A stretch of DNA of 5,868 bases from Kiloniellales bacterium. GTDB lineage: Bacteria > Pseudomonadota > Alphaproteobacteria > Kiloniellales > JAKSBE01. Positions 5,434-5,868 of the stretch are shown here, piece after piece. The position numbers and the translations under genes are program-made. The stretch spans positions 1-5,868 of the forward strand of contig JASJAL010000194.1 of the NCBI GenBank assembly GCA_030067055.1, in the 5' to 3' direction. Numbering within the stretch: position 1 is the stretch's first letter; each line of letters starts with the position of its first letter. The notes beneath the pieces are model-generated. The model saw only the letters and a list, made by a program, of their open reading frames with translations. It did no database searches and was not told where the DNA came from.

Positions 5434-5868
5434 TCAGGCCGTGACAAAGACGTCCGTGTGAAGCTCGGAGGGATCCGGCTCCGGGCTGTTCTGTGCGAAC
5501 TCCGCCGCTTCGGAAACCAGGCCCTTCACCTTTCGGTCGATGTCTTTCAGCTTGGCCTCGTCGACGATCCCACCGGCCAGCATCGCGCTCCGCAGCTGGT
5601 CGATCGGGTCGTACTCCTGCCGCACCTTCTGGACCTCCTCCTTGCTCCGGTACTTCGCCGGGTCGGACATGGAGTGGCCACGGTAGCGGTAGGTCATCGC
5701 CTCCAGGATGTACGGACCCTTGCCGCCCTTCGCGTGGGCCACGGCCTTTTCGCCGGCGGCCTTTACGGCGAGGACGTCCATGCCGTCGACCTGCTGGCCC
5801 GGGATGCCGTAGGCCTGGCCGCGCTGGTAGAGCTCGGTGCTGCGGGCCGAGGCGCGATCGCTGCTGGT
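5434..5868 (-). CDS. pdhA: Pyruvate dehydrogenase E1 component alpha subunit (C-terminal part)
   Basis: This is the alpha subunit of the thiamine-diphosphate E1; with PdhB it forms the alpha2beta2 enzyme that decarboxylates pyruvate. Only the last 144 codons are in the window; the frame is open to the edge and full-length relatives have roughly 320-350 residues. The fragment starts in [20 protein letters not shown], continues [15 protein letters not shown] (21-35) and [20 protein letters not shown] (50-69), then [18 protein letters not shown] is the conserved active-site loop; in mammalian E1 alpha its serine is the regulatory phosphorylation site, and here His65-Ser66 of the fragment correspond. 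The Met at fragment residue 30 (codon 5781-5779) is internal, not the start. The tail [14 protein letters not shown] ends at TGA 5436-5434. pdhB follows after 46 bases in the same direction, so the two are almost certainly co-transcribed and co-assembled. The thiamine-binding half lies outside the window. Confidence 0.96.
   Translation of the reverse strand, partial: TSSDRASARSTELYQRGQAYGIPGQQVDGMDVLAVKAAGEKAVAHAKGGKGPYILEAMTYRYRGHSMSDPAKYRSKEEVQKVRQEYDPIDQLRSAMLAGGIVDEAKLKDIDRKVKGLVSEAAEFAQNSPEPDPSELHTDVFVTA

Noticed and set aside
3333..5444. Long plus-strand open frame (703 codons) opposite pdhB and pdhC
   Set aside because: Same reason: it mirrors the codon bias of the real genes. Its apparent internal repeat is only the antisense of the two lipoyl domains.
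5388..5447. Longer pdhB with 20 extra N-terminal residues starting inside pdhA
   Set aside because: The lipoyl domain starts at the ATG at 5387 with GGGGAGA at proper spacing; the extra residues translate the intergenic hairpin region.

Overview
The window is very GC-rich chromosomal DNA from what looks like an alphaproteobacterium, possibly of the Rhodospirillales type. The basis is the gene order pdhA-pdhB-pdhC-lpd, an E1-beta subunit with its own N-terminal lipoyl domain, and E2/E3 sequences of the alphaproteobacterial kind. The assignment is by recognition only; no search was run. Every gene I support lies on the minus strand, so transcription runs from high to low coordinates.

Region 5868-1214 holds the pyruvate dehydrogenase (PDH) complex operon: the C-terminal 144 codons of pdhA (E1 alpha, cut by the window edge), pdhB (E1 beta with a lipoyl domain), pdhC (E2 dihydrolipoyl acetyltransferase) and lpd (E3 dihydrolipoamide dehydrogenase). 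The gaps are only 46, 25 and 24 bases, and each downstream gene has a G-rich Shine-Dalgarno. Together the products convert pyruvate, CoA and NAD+ to acetyl-CoA, CO2 and NADH. E1 decarboxylates pyruvate and acetylates lipoyl groups, E2 passes the acetyl group to CoA, and E3 reoxidises the dihydrolipoyl groups. The pdhA-pdhB gap is almost filled by two overlapping GC-rich inverted repeats.

Region 1245-1053 covers the end of lpd and the gap after it. The last 33-35 bases of lpd, including its stop codon, occur as three head-to-tail 35-bp units. The unit length is not a multiple of three, so the three stop codons fall in three different frames, each preceded by the same eight codons (AFGRAVHI).

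Region 1052-1 holds two accessory genes. The first is an Ada/Ogt-type O6-alkylguanine-DNA alkyltransferase with the PCHR active site. Its reading frame lacks a stop at the usual family end and continues into the next gene. The second is a TetR-family regulator, truncated by the window edge. Just upstream of it is a perfect 10-bp inverted repeat with a 4-bp spacer, a good candidate operator.

I see no RNA genes, insertion sequences, CRISPR arrays or convincing intrinsic terminators. Most of the window is ordinary core metabolism. The unusual parts are the 35-bp triplication at the lpd end and the ogt/operator/tetR overlap.
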